Below, in pieces: positions 1 to 10,200 of a stretch of 64,000 nt of DNA. The translations under genes and the position numbers were made by a program. Position 1 is the stretch's first letter; each line of letters starts with the position of its first letter. The DNA is from Hyalella azteca (lineage: Eukaryota > Arthropoda > Malacostraca > Amphipoda > Hyalellidae), in contig NW_025947678.1 in NCBI RefSeq assembly GCF_000764305.2, positions 62,001 through 126,000 of the forward strand, given 5' to 3'. The notes under the pieces were generated by a model, which was not told where the DNA came from, ran no database searches, and worked only from the letters and a program-made list of their open reading frames with translations.

Positions 1-794
1 TCACCATTTAAATGACTAATTCAATGCTTACGAAATATACATAGTGCAATATAGTTGACCTCATCAGGTTAGAAATACAATAGTTATTCACTGATTTGCT
101 CAATAGTTGCGCAAGACAAGCACTCTCTGAAATATTTAGCAACGGCTGGTCAATTCATCAATAAATAATGTCTCATTCATAAACGGGCAGTTAGAATAAA
201 ATAAAATATATATGTAGGCGCTGAAGCAATAGGCCCATATGGCCTGTTAAAGTTAAAGGCTTCAGAGTATTGTGTTACGGAGGCTCCTCCAGCTGACCTA
301 TTAATATTTAAATTTAGGTCCCATAAAAATTGAGGGAGCTAAAAGCTGATTACTTGCCCAAACTAGCGTTTTTAAAATTTAATCAGGAAAGAAACGACGA
401 AAAAATATGTGTTAATCCCTTCCAGGGCATATTGTTATTAAATAACTCTAATTTAAATTTCATGCAAATTCCTTCAGAATGGGGAATTTCTGAGTAGAAG
501 ATTTAGTGAGTTCGCTGGTGAGTTAGGAGGAATGTCTATTGGATACAATTAATTGATAGTTCGAATTAGCTGTTTGATCGTCAGAGATAATGTAAGTTAA
601 CTTCGTATCACATAAAGATTTTCCATGGTTGTGTAAAAGGCTTATATGCATTATAATAAAAAATGCTATAATTATTATGCTTCTACTTGAGTGTTTAATT
701 TGACATCAATAACGTAGTCTTCTCAGTACCGAGGCCTTTACCTATAGTGTAGCAACAATTTCGCCGCTTAATTCCTCTGATTATTCCTTATCTT

Positions 795-1852
795 TTTATC
801 TAGTTTGTCTAAACTGATTCTTTGACGGTCCTTCACATCCATTACTCCGCAAATTACTTGAATGATGCATTAATACTTGTATAATTAGTATTTTGAAATT
901 TACTCATTTTTACAGCTTGAAATCAATGTAAAATGTTCATTATATAACATGATTTAAATAAAGCTAAAGCAGGTTTTCTTTTGACTACTTTCGGCAGTCC
1001 TTCGCTTGACTTCAGATTGTAGTTAGTCATGGTGCAACGTGTTGGAAGTGGTGCAACGTCAGTCTCGAGCCGAATCAAATCAAAATTCTCGATAATATCT
1101 TTAGTCTAATCATAAATGATAAACTTTTGTGCTGATTTAAGAAATAACTGACTCTTGTGCTATGCTAGACTTTTGAATTTCTCAAATACTTAATTGTACT
1201 TCGGTCTTCGGGACTTGTGGTCTAGTATGCATGAACGGCGCCGGTATGGCTGATAGAGCCGCCATGCCGGCTGGTGACGCCACTTCTGATGTGATTAAAT
1301 AAACAATTATTGAGCATAGCTTACTTCGAATGCAAAATCAAATGGGATGTGGGTGTTTACTGCAAAATCGAATGGGATGTGGGAGTTTACTTTTAATTTT
1401 TATGTATTATATTCCTAATTTTGAAACAGTAAAGTGTAAAAATATTATTTCTCGTGTCCGACTCGCGTCCGTGACTCGTATCGCCGGCTGCCATGACAGA
1501 TCCGACGCGGTGAGTCGGTGACGCCATAGCAAAAGCAAACTATGAACAGTGTTACTACTTTCCTTTGTGTTGATATGTTAATCTGAGGCCTAAATTAGGA
1601 TCTTTACCATAAGTAAAACATTTCTAAAGTTAATTAGAATTGCAATGGGCGAGACTGGTCTGAGAATACTTGTTGTTAAAGGATTCCTTAATTTTCAACG
1701 TGCTCTCATGACTCATCCTCTTGTCAGGTCGTGTAATCACTGGTCACACCGTCACAATAATGTGGTATTTGGTCAATATGGGGTGAAATTTTTGGAAATG
1801 TGTTTTGCATGTTCTACATCAATCCAGCTGATACATGACAAGATTTTTTCTC
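795..1852. other. Block present only in copy 1 of E
   Basis: Copy 1 reads ATTCCT, then about 1.06 kb, then TCCTACAAATATACAATG. Copy 2 has the two flanks separated only by the BEL/Pao element. The block is therefore either an insertion in copy 1 or a deletion in copy 2. It contains a short tandem duplication near 1330-1390 (CAAAATCRAATGGGATGTGG twice) and two GC-rich pieces (1225-1280 and 1455-1530), both containing GCCGGCTG and GACGCCA. No protein is recognised; the 63- and 77-codon frames inside show nothing familiar. Confidence 0.55.
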
Positions 1853-2260
1853 ATCTCCTACAAATATACAATGAATGATCCAATTCAATATATGGCAAAA
1901 GTCTGTAGTATAAGGTCACAATATGTAGAGAATAAGTGAATCTGTTCCTATATTCCACCCTCCTCAAGTTCATGTAGGCAATGGCAGATGAAGTAGAGAG
2001 TAAACTTTTGTTTAAAATTTAATTCTGGTTCAGAGAAAGCATCTTACATATGCTCATCACGCATCAGTGGTATGTTGTGACAGTTATTTCTGAAACCAAG
2101 CTATTACTTACATTTTTAATTTCTACTGTCTATATGACTTTTTTGTCACTGCACTAATGCACTTGAATTAATGAATGACATCTTGAAATATATATTTAAT
2201 AAATATATCAATTGTATTCATTCTTTTTTGCTTGATTGGTAGAGCAAATATTAAACACTT

Positions 2261-2540
2261 TTGCATGATAACACCAAATTCATATGTTCAATAAAGTTAC
2301 TTAGATATATTGTTATTGATCATGGAGTCATGGGTTGTCGGCATCTTGATGCGATTGATGAATTTACTGAAATATCATATATAGATAAAAAGAAAACAAG
2401 TATATTATAGACGTACGTGGGTTTTAGCTAAGTTAACTGTGTTAAATATGCTGTTTACATGGAAAAATTGTTTCTACTTTAATTGAATTAACTGAGTTTT
2501 TTATTGTTATTAATTTTCATGCTACCATATAAAAAAATTA
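2261..2540 (+). pseudogene. Coding-like segment in E copy 1, frameshifted
   Basis: This aligns with the 91-codon open frame at 18686-18961 of copy 2. In copy 1 a small deletion after ACAAGTATA (near 2404) shifts the frame into a TAG. The shared part reads as ordinary protein with charged and aromatic residues, suggesting a remnant of the element's own gene. I do not recognise the family. The frame could also be chance in AT-rich DNA. Confidence 0.3.
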
Positions 2541-2937
2541 ATTTATAATTTAGAGCATTTGTTTTTTGATTACTCAAGCATAACATGATAACAGCAATCC
2601 AGTCTCTTAACAATAATAAAATTAGAAGTTATCAATATTTATTAGGTATTATTGATATTATGAATATTATTGAATGGTATTTTCAAATTGTATTAAAATT
2701 AAGAATGGGACAGGAATCATACAATGAACTGTCTACTATAGGCAGAAACACCATAGAATTGTTGAAGCTGATGATAAGAAAAATAAAGAGTTGACAGCTA
2801 TAAAGTTGACCCAACCAAATTTTTATTTATAATTAGAATCAGAGCTGGTGATTTTTTTTATTTTTTTCGGATTATTTGCCTTTCATGAAATGTTATTTTT
2901 TATGTTGCAAATAGCCTACTAACAATAACAGTATATG

Positions 2938-3059
2938 GATGGTTAAAAAGGGCAGTTATTGCCTTCAAGAATGGCCAAGGTGGTGTTTATCTGAGCAGAA
3001 AGCGCATGTTAGGAAACGATGGAAACCCTTCCCAGTGAAATGCACTGTGGCCACCTCAA
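2938..3059 (+). pseudogene. Exon-like segment with GTAAGT donor, E copy 1
   Basis: An open frame beginning ATGGTTAAAAAGGGC runs to a consensus splice donor (CTCAA/GTAAGT at 3060). The same segment and donor occur in copy 2 (19359-19482), with one base difference in the last 20 bases. A pyrimidine-tract acceptor follows 317 bp downstream (TTTCAG at 3376). Joining the two exons in this frame reaches a stop after a few codons, so either the frame choice is wrong or the gene is dead. Product unknown. Confidence 0.3.
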
Positions 3060-3376
3060 GTAAGTCATATATATAAACATCCAATTAAATATCTACAGTT
3101 TACTTTGTTCCCTGATCTGCATATATAAATGATATATTAGATTACAATTTGCACCTATCTGATTTGTATGCCATTTAATGCAATTTCGTCTATCACTAGT
3201 AAAATATTATATAACTCTGAAGCAAATGGCATACTATATGCCCAGAAATCGCCGTGCGCTTGCAGTGACCGAATGTCTTCCCGCTATTACGATTAGCTTA
3301 TAGGCTGCCACGCAAGGCCAACCTGTGCACTGTGCAGGTGATGGATTTTGTGTGAAATTGTTTATATATATTTCAG

Positions 3377-3544
3377 ATAACTATTCAAGAGCTGTGCACC
3401 ATATGTTACACGGCGATGCGTAATCAGCAGGTTCAGAAAATGAAGCCCGTAGCCCCAACCCTGATTACATGCAAAACAAACGGAAGTAGTCACCGTGGAG
3501 CAATGTATCACAGGCTGTTTGAACATCATCGGGCAGTGCCATAG
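3377..3544 (+). pseudogene. Exon-like segment after TTTCAG acceptor, E copy 1
   Basis: A 55-codon open frame follows a good 3' splice site (TATATATTTCAG). It includes a short CxxC-type motif (CTICYTAMR) and a basic stretch. Copy 2 keeps the same acceptor and frame for 60 codons (19802-19984). The surrounding non-coding sequence is equally similar between copies, so selection on the frame is not shown. The family is not recognised. Confidence 0.3.
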
Positions 3545-4270
3545 AGAAAACCTCCTAATTATTTCAGGTCTTTCTGTTACATCTTCAGGTGCGTTTGAAA
3601 TTGATATTTTGCTAGTATTGATAAAATAATGGCATATAATTGTAAGGATACATAATGTTGTCATGAAAATATATTATAATGAATCACATTATATTATATT
3701 TTATGTTATTTTAAACAATAATATTATTTTATAATAAATCGCAATCTGTTAAATTGTATTATATCAAATCATTAAAATTTATGTAACTATCATTTATATG
3801 TATCAACAATTTGTATTGTCTGAAATGGAAATATGAGTGCTAACAATTGTAGTTAAATTTACTGCAATTCATTTGCATTTTTTGTAGCGGGTTGAATTAT
3901 CTCCAGTTGTTCAGTAATCCTAAACTACAGCATTTTGATTAATTTATATATGTGTTGTTTCTCAATAAATTTTCCAATTTTATTTCATAATTGTTTCTAA
4001 AACTCTGAGTCAATCTCGCAAGTGCAGTCGTCTGCTATTGATCACCCTGTATCAGATGCAATTTGAAATATGGCTGGATTAGTACTAGTAATATGGTCCT
4101 CACGATACGCATGCAACCTTTTTCAAATTTTTTTTAGAAGAAACCGTCTCGTTTGATATTACTTAAATTGCTTTGCAATTAGTTCTTTTTTAATCAAGTT
4201 TTGCGTGTACATCGCTGCATAATGAAAGTTCTCAAGTTTCAGATGCCGATTCTGTCACTTCACTTAATCA

Positions 4271-4786
4271 TTGAGACTCCTTGTTTGCCGAGACTCCATG
4301 ATTGCTAAAACTCCTCCATGTTTGCTTAGACTCCATGTTTGCTTAGACTCCATGTTTGTTAAGACTCCATGTTTGCTAAGACTCGATGTTTGCTAAGACT
4401 CCATGTTTGCTAAAACTCCATGTTTGCTAAGACTCCTCCATGTTTGCTTAGACTCCATGTTTGCTAAGACTCCATGTTTGATAAGACTCCATGTTTGCTA
4501 AGACTCCATGTTTGCGAGGACTCCATGTTTGCTTGGACTCCATGTTTACTTAGACTCCATGTTTGCTAAGACTCCATGTTTGCTAAGACTCCATGTTTGC
4601 TAAAACTCCATGTTTGCTTAGACTCCATGTTTGCTTAGACTCCATGTTTGATTAGACTCCATGTTTGCTTAGACTCCATGTTTGCTTAGACTCCATGTTT
4701 GCTAAGATCCATGTTTGCTAAGACTCAATATGCTTGCCAGGACTTAATGTTTGCTGAGACTCAATGTTTGCTAAGCTCCATGCTGT
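4271..4786. repeat. 17-bp minisatellite (ACTCCATGTTTGCTAAG)n
   Basis: About 30 imperfect copies of a 17-bp unit are present. Common variants are GCTTAG for GCTAAG and CTCCTCC for CTCC. The array lies inside element E. In copy 2 the same place has only about three degenerate units, next to an undetermined base at 20623. Confidence 0.95.
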
Positions 4787-4873
4787 GATTCGATGTGATC
4801 GAGAACAAAAAATGCAACTGATTTACATTCTGCGATTTGTAGCATTTATTGTATAAATGTTTATATTGTGCAG

Positions 4874-5196
4874 GAGCAATTGGCTGGTCGGGGCAGCGCA
4901 GAAGTAGGAAGGACGCAACTAAGCCAACCACAAATCGCGCAACTCCTACCAACCCCTCAACTCCAAGTCGTGCAACAAGATCTGCGGTTGGCATCTCGAC
5001 CCCAAATCGTCAAGCAAGCGAGCCTGCAGTCGCTCCAGCCCGTATTCAAGTCGTTGCTTTGGATGCGCTCACTGCTGGTCCTTCGCATTCAGCAAGTTGG
5101 GCTGTGCTTGTGCACAATGTAGGTTATGTACCAAGTGACGACAACCTACATGATAGAGGTCGAAAAATTTTCCACTTTCTAGTGAGTACATTTTGA
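4874..5196 (+). pseudogene. GC-richer open frame of unknown function, E copy 1
   Basis: A frame of 115 codons (ATG at 4849) is open in both copies of E (20748-21095 in copy 2). It starts next to a TTGTGCAG acceptor at 4873. The predicted protein is rich in Thr, Ser, Pro, Arg and Ala, suggesting a disordered region. A second overlapping frame from the acceptor is open in copy 1 but has a stop in copy 2, so the 115-codon frame is the better candidate. Several differences between the copies change amino acids, so purifying selection is not evident. No family recognised. Confidence 0.35.
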
Positions 5197-6230
5197 ATTG
5201 AATTTTATTATTTTTAAAGGTAAAAATTATGGAGTAATTTTTATGAATATTATATGGCAGGCTACCTAACAATCTAGGTGTTGTTTTTATTGCTCAATGC
5301 AGAGATGCTCAGAAACTGCATACGAAGTATCGGCAGTATTAGGAAGGGTATTTGCTTATTCAATTATAAGAAGTTAAGAAAAGGAATATGCTCTCATCAA
5401 TATAGGGTTGGTGTGGCTATATAAGTTTTAAAAAAGTTGCTACCAGAGTGTTCGAATGTATTGGAAATCACATATTTTTTCATTCCATCACATTCTGTAT
5501 GTGTCCTCAGATTATATTCATTTCTAAGCGATATATTTACTCGCGTGGTAATTATTATACAGAGACATTTTTGGCATTAGTCATGTTTTCATTTTCTTAT
5601 GTTAATTAAATTCTCGTAGTGTGCGACGGCCGGTATGACATGTTTTTTTTTATATGGTGCATCTGCTTGCGTACCAGTATAGGCGCAATTCCGTACATAT
5701 TGTAGATCTTTTTTCGGGAGCTTATTCAATAAAGCATATTTTGGTTGACTTCTTTAATTCCTAAAATCACAATAATTTGTATTTTTGATGACTTTCCTAA
5801 GGCTGAGGCTTCCCATCATGTTGATGCATAGACTGTTTTATCTGTGGGCTTGGAATTTTTTGAAAACTGTTGTGCCAGATAATATAATCATCGTACTCTC
5901 AGTTAAATTATGCTCCCGGTAACACCTAGTCTAGATTAAGAACTATCGTTTCTGTTATGAATGTCATATTTCTCCTGTGTATATATTGACTTTATACGGT
6001 ATAACTTGAATGGAATACGAATTTCATTTCATAGATGATGCATCTAAATCTAGGCCATGTGAATATGAAGCCTTGATTTGTGCCCATCATCTACGATATG
6101 AACATTATATTCCCTTCACATATATTCGTTAATAAAAATATTCATGCTCGGGAGAAATGTGACATTATTATGGCAGCCGATAGTTCATAATCAAGGCTAG
6201 GTGCTACCGGGGGCATTTTTTGAAATTTAT

Positions 6231-6456
6231 TCCGAGAGGTGGCCATCGATGGCGCATCGATGCACCACCGCCACTAATGGGCAGTTATTGGTGGAAGAAG
6301 AGTTTTTAGGGTAGGGTGGCCATCGGCAGGTTATAAGTGGAACATAGACCGGACACGCCATCGATGCCGCATCGATGCGCCATCGGTGCTCCACCTATAA
6401 TTTCCACCTATAGCCACCGATAATCATCGATGCGCCACCTTAAATTTTTATTTGGG
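6231..6456. repeat. Right terminal region of E copy 1
   Basis: The terminal inverted repeat ends in TAAATTTTTATTTGGG, preceded by subterminal motifs: several CATCGATG palindromes (GCGCATCGATG type) and several CCACCTATA units. The same layout in inverted form opens copy 2 at 9967. Clustered short motifs beside the TIR are typical of transposase binding regions; that role is inferred. Confidence 0.8.
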
Positions 6457-6745
6457 TCGTACGGCACGAATGGGACGCTGGCGTTCGTCCGGCACCAATG
6501 GGACGCTAGCGTTTTCAGGGCACGAATGGGACGCCGGCGTTCGAACGGCACGAATGGGATGCCGGCGTTCGAATGGCTCGAATGGGACGCCGATATTCGT
6601 ACGTTTTATCACGGCACGATTGGGACGCCGGCGTTCGTCCGGTACGCATTCGACACCGGTATTCGTCAGGCACGAATGGGACGCTGGTTTTCGTACGGCA
6701 CGAATGGGACGCCGGCGTTTGTCCGGCACGAGTGCCGGCATAAAC
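6457..6745. repeat. 28-bp minisatellite, block 1
   Basis: About ten units of CGGCACGAATGGGACGCCGG followed by CGTTCGTA. The block starts directly at the right end of E copy 1 with TCGTACGGCACG. A unit length of 28 is not a multiple of 3, so the open frames here in several phases on both strands are repeat artefacts, not genes. The same repeat, in the same orientation, is at 9592-9966. Confidence 0.93.
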
Positions 6746-6876
6746 TGCAGACAAATAATGCTCTGCCCTGGCCACAAATCAGGCATTGATGGTGAGATGA
6801 TAATAACGAAAAGTTCTTAGATATTGCATAAGCTTTTTTAAGTGTCGTGCGTGGTAAGGGTTGGCCGCTGCCAGTC

Positions 6877-7156
6877 GCAACCCAGTGAAAATTTGCAGAC
6901 GCGGCAGCTTCTGATTTGGGGTACCAGGAGCTGGGGCGACTCTAAACCAGAACCTGGGGCGACTTTAAAGACGCGGCAGCTTCTGATTTGGGTACCAGAA
7001 GCTGGGGCAACTCTAAACCAGAAGCTGGGACTACTCTAAACCAGGAGCTGGGGCGACTCTAAACCAGAAGCTGGGGCGACTTAGTAGACGCGGCAGATTC
7101 TGATTTGGGGTACCAGAAGCTGGGGCGACTCTAAATTTTGTTGGGGAAGGAATGTC
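6877..7156 (+). repeat. Dispersed repeat with internally amplified GCGACTCTAAACCAGAAGCT units
   Basis: It begins CAACCCAGTGAAAATTTGCA and ends GGCGACTCTAAATTTTGTTG. In between, modules carrying GACGCGGCAGCTTCTG and CCAGAAGCTGGGGCGACTCTAA occur several times. A single-unit version lies inverted at 46942-47025, showing that the long form arose by tandem duplication inside the repeat. Confidence 0.8.
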
Positions 7157-7788
7157 AGCTGACCGCCATCAGTGGGCGTAATGCTTTACCAAAGTAGAGT
7201 TACGTAGTTGAGTAGAGTTACGTCAGTGAGATCGAGAAACGTGAACAATCCCAATAACAATTGGTTGGCTGGTTTGATCGCATTCCGGTGATTGGTTAAT
7301 GCCCGTGACGTCACTGAGATCAGTGACGTCACGAGCGAACAACGAACTACATCCGCAAAAATGAGCTTCTTATGGGTCAACCTTATACTAGTACGATCAT
7401 GCATTTAACGTTGTGCTCTGGATATCGTGATATGTGAGCGAAGTAACAAATTTACAGGGTTATTATAAATGATGGACCCAATTTAATAAATTCGCACATA
7501 TTTAGTTATTCATTTAAAATTAATAATTTATGCACCAATGGAAAGAAAAAGATTGAAGTTTTTCAACATATTTGTAAATGTTCAATCCCTTGTGCTGCAC
7601 GGCAAACATCTACATGGTAGCCAAACTCGTCCCACACACGAGAAAGCATACGTATATCTTCTGTTACTGAGTGCACCGTAGCAGTGATACCCAATGCCGA
7701 ATTTGAGACGAAATGTTCGCTGAAGCGTAGCTTGCGAATCAGTTTGCTTAAAGTGAGTACGTAGTGAACTTAAGAATGCAGAAGACCT
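7157..7788. other. Intergenic, no gene seen
   Basis: Only short frames occur. A GTGACGTCACTGAGATCAGTGACGTCAC-type inverted repeat near 7306-7332 is the one structure noticed. Confidence 0.5.
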
Positions 7789-7932
7789 GGGCCTATATTT
7801 AAAAAAAAAATAAGAGATCGAAAGTTCATCAGCCAATCATTGACGGCCTTTCGAGCAAAATTCACCAATCATAGACAAGAAAATAGAGCGTAAGTACTTA
7901 CGTTCACTTAGCGAGTTTTGAAAGTATGGCCC
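7789..7932 (+). mobile_element. MITE with GGGCC ends (family M), copy 1
   Basis: A 144-bp element runs from GGGCCTATATTT to AAAGTATGGCCC, imperfect inverted ends. It is flanked by CT on both sides, a candidate 2-bp target duplication. Close copies are at 30834-30976 (same strand) and 44237-44380 (opposite strand). It has no coding capacity, so it must depend on another element's transposase, which is not identified. Confidence 0.85.
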
Positions 7933-8591
7933 CTGTACAGTAGCCATGTCACTCACAATTAAGTGACAGTGAAATACAAAGGCATTTCTGCAACTACCGC
8001 CGCCGCCCAATTCCGCGTTTGAATAGGTTAAAAAATTGAATCTTTCTCTTTCCATTGGTATATTAATTATTCATATATAATTTAAGATAAATAAATACGA
8101 TTTTATTTAATTGGATCCATCATTTAGTAAAACCCTGTATTTTTCTTGATAATAAGGAGCTCAATTAGTACTCGGCAACTAAACAGTGGAAAAAGTGACA
8201 CAGTCATCAACACAGACAAACACTGCCCTACAACCAAGCTTGTCGCAGCTGCTTGCACCCGAGACGCCTGCAGGTGAAAACGGTCGACGAAGTGAAACGA
8301 TATCAGGGAACTATCCCATCACCTTACTTATCATCGACAACAAGATAAGGTAAAAATAACTGCGACGCTCATTCAAGTTAAGTAGATCATCCGCAAAGAC
8401 CATGAACCACAACTGACCTGAGACACACCGGGACCTTGAACCACAATCTAGCCACCACAGATTTAATGCCAACAGTTTAACCTTCTGCAGTAGCTAGGCC
8501 AAGAGACTGAGTGTTAAAATAAGCAGCCATCAAGCGTATCATAATCCATTGTACTAATCTAATGCCGAAAGGATGTCATCAAGCGTACCAA
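7933..8591. other. Intergenic, no gene seen
   Basis: I see nothing recognisable; the short open frames have no familiar sequence. Confidence 0.5.
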
Positions 8592-8830
8592 CCCAGTTAA
8601 AATTTTGAGCCGAGACCGGCGCCGGGTTTAGCCGGGCTGGTCGCGCTTTAGCAGGATGGAGCCGTGAAACTATAACCGGCCATCTATCCCTAAAACTGCG
8701 CTGCGCCATGACTGATATAGAGACAAAATTCTAGCAGCTCGGCAGGGACAGAACGCTGCGCTGTTTTAGCGCTGGTACTTGGGATTGTCCGGCAGGGAGC
8801 TGTGCAGAGCAGCTAGCAGGCCGTGCATGG
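8592..8830 (+). repeat. Dispersed repeat D (CCCAGTTAAAATTTTGAG start), copy 1
   Basis: Nearly the same sequence occurs at 55463-55700, and a more diverged copy at 44081. All start with CCAGTTAAAATTTTGAG. This copy stops at GCCGTGCATGG, where a LINE fragment begins on the other strand. No terminal inverted repeats, poly-A tail or coding frame were seen, so the class is unknown. Confidence 0.8.
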
Positions 8831-9062
8831 AGATTTCGAGTTTCCAATTGCGACAGCTTGTACTCTATCTGTAAGGAAGTTGTGGATCCACCTTAACAGG
8901 CTTCTTCCTACCCCCAACAGCCTCAGTTTTCTAAAGAGCACCCCATGGTCAACTTTGTCAAAAGCTTTAGCAAAGTCTAGGTATACCACGTCCACGCCAG
9001 CTCCCTCCTCCAGCTGGGCCACCAGACGATGATGGTGCTCCAGTAACTGCAGTAATCCCCCT
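8831..9062 (-). pseudogene. LINE reverse transcriptase fragment
   Basis: On the minus strand the frame reads through conserved RT motifs, including YLDFAKAFDKVDHGVLF and LLRWIHNFLTDRVQAV, typical of the RT palm of CR1/Jockey-like non-LTR retrotransposons. It is closely related to the LINE at 51777. Only about 75 residues remain, truncated at both ends between repeat D and a 12-bp minisatellite, so it is a dead fragment. Confidence 0.9.
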
Positions 9063-9530
9063 ACCTATCCATCTGCCCATCCACCCACCAATCACCTACC
9101 TATCCACTTACCTATTTATCTACCTATCCTCCTACCTATCACCTGCCTATCAGTATCCACCTACCTATTTACCAACCTATCCCCCTACCTATCGACTGCC
9201 TATCCACCCACCTATCACCTACTTATCCACCTACCTATCCACCTGCCTATCCAACTACCTATCCAACTACCTATCCACCTACCTATCCACCTACCTGTCC
9301 ACCTACCTATCCACCTACCTATCCACCTACCTACCCACCTACCTACCCACCTACCTACCCACCTACCTACCCACCTACCTACCCACCTACCTACCCATCT
9401 ACCTACCCACCTACCTATCCACCTACCTACCCACCTACCTATCAAACTACCTATCCACCTACCTATCCACCTGCCTGTCCACCTACCTATTCACCTACCT
9501 ATCCACCTACCTACCCACCTATTATTGCTT
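9060..9530. repeat. 12-bp minisatellite (CTACCTATCCAC)n
   Basis: Tandem units of CTACCTATCCAC and CTACCTACCCAC run for about 470 bp, purest in the middle (9220-9520) and degenerate to the left. The Gly-Arg-Trp repeat frame on the minus strand is a by-product and not a gene. Confidence 0.95.
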
Positions 9531-9591
9531 GTATGAAAGTAACACGGACTCGTTCAAAGTAGGCATTAACTAACATTAACGACACCGACGA

Positions 9592-9966
9592 ATGAGATGC
9601 CTTCCGACTCGAACGGGACGCCGGTGTTCGTACGGCACGAAAGGGACGTCGGTGTTCGTACGGTACGTATGGGCCACCGGTGTTCGTACGGCACGAATGG
9701 GGCGCCGGTGTTCGTACGGCACGAATGGGACGCCGGTGTTCGTACGGCACGAATGGGACGCCGGTGTTCGAACGGCACGAATGGGACGCCGGTGTTCGAA
9801 CGACACGAATGGGACGCTGGCGTTCTCAGGGCACGAATGGGAAGCCGGTATTCATCCGGTACGAATGGGACGGTGGCGTTCGTCCGGCACGAATGGGACG
9901 CTAGCATTCTCAGGGCACAAATGGGACGCCGGCGTTCGAACGGCACGAATGGTTCGACGGTATTCG
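9592..9966. repeat. 28-bp minisatellite, block 2
   Basis: About 13 units of the 28-bp repeat seen at 6457, in the same orientation. The block ends in GGTATTCG, immediately followed by the left end of E copy 2. Frames in several phases reflect the unit length. Confidence 0.93.
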
Positions 9967-10200
9967 CCCAAATAAAAATTAAAGGTGGCGCATCGATGAT
10001 TATAGGTGGCGATGGTAGATTATAGGTGGCGCAACGGTGGGTGGCCACGCCAACCAAAAATCATTATTGAAACGCTGATAAATCGAGAGGATGCGCGAGC
10101 ATATGTGGCACTCATCGATGAATCACCGATGATTTATTGGGTCCTATTCATCGATGGCTCAGTGCTGTTTTACCACGCGTGGCCATCTATTAATAATTGA
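9967..10200. repeat. Left terminal region of E copy 2
   Basis: The TIR (CCCAAATAAAAATT) is followed by GGTGGCGCATCGATGATTATAG and repeated TTATAGGTGGCG units, then further CATCGATG palindromes at about 10114 and 10150. It mirrors the right end at 22160-22385. Confidence 0.8.

Larger units (their letters stand above)
1..6456 (+). mobile_element. DNA transposon E, copy 1 (left end outside window)
   Basis: This stretch reappears in the same order and orientation from 10578 to 22385, differing by point changes, small indels and a few large insertions. It ends on the right in TTTATTTGGG, the reverse complement of the CCCAAATAAA that opens copy 2 at 9967, so it is a terminal-inverted-repeat element. 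Judged by copy 2, about 610 bp of its left end lie before the window. Inside are a copy-1-only block (795-1852), exon-like segments (2261-3544), a 17-bp minisatellite (4271-4786) and a 115-codon open frame. No intact transposase can be read and I do not recognise the superfamily. The plus strand is chosen because the exon-like segments read that way. Confidence 0.8.

Noticed and set aside
6430..6820. Five overlapping open frames on both strands, 86-122 codons
   Set aside because: They come from the 28-bp tandem repeat, which is stop-free in several phases; not genes.
9215..9445. Gly-Arg-Trp repeat protein on the minus strand
   Set aside because: Direct translation of the 12-bp CTACCTATCCAC array.
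9566..10057. A 163-codon minus frame and several plus frames
   Set aside because: Same 28-bp minisatellite read in different phases.
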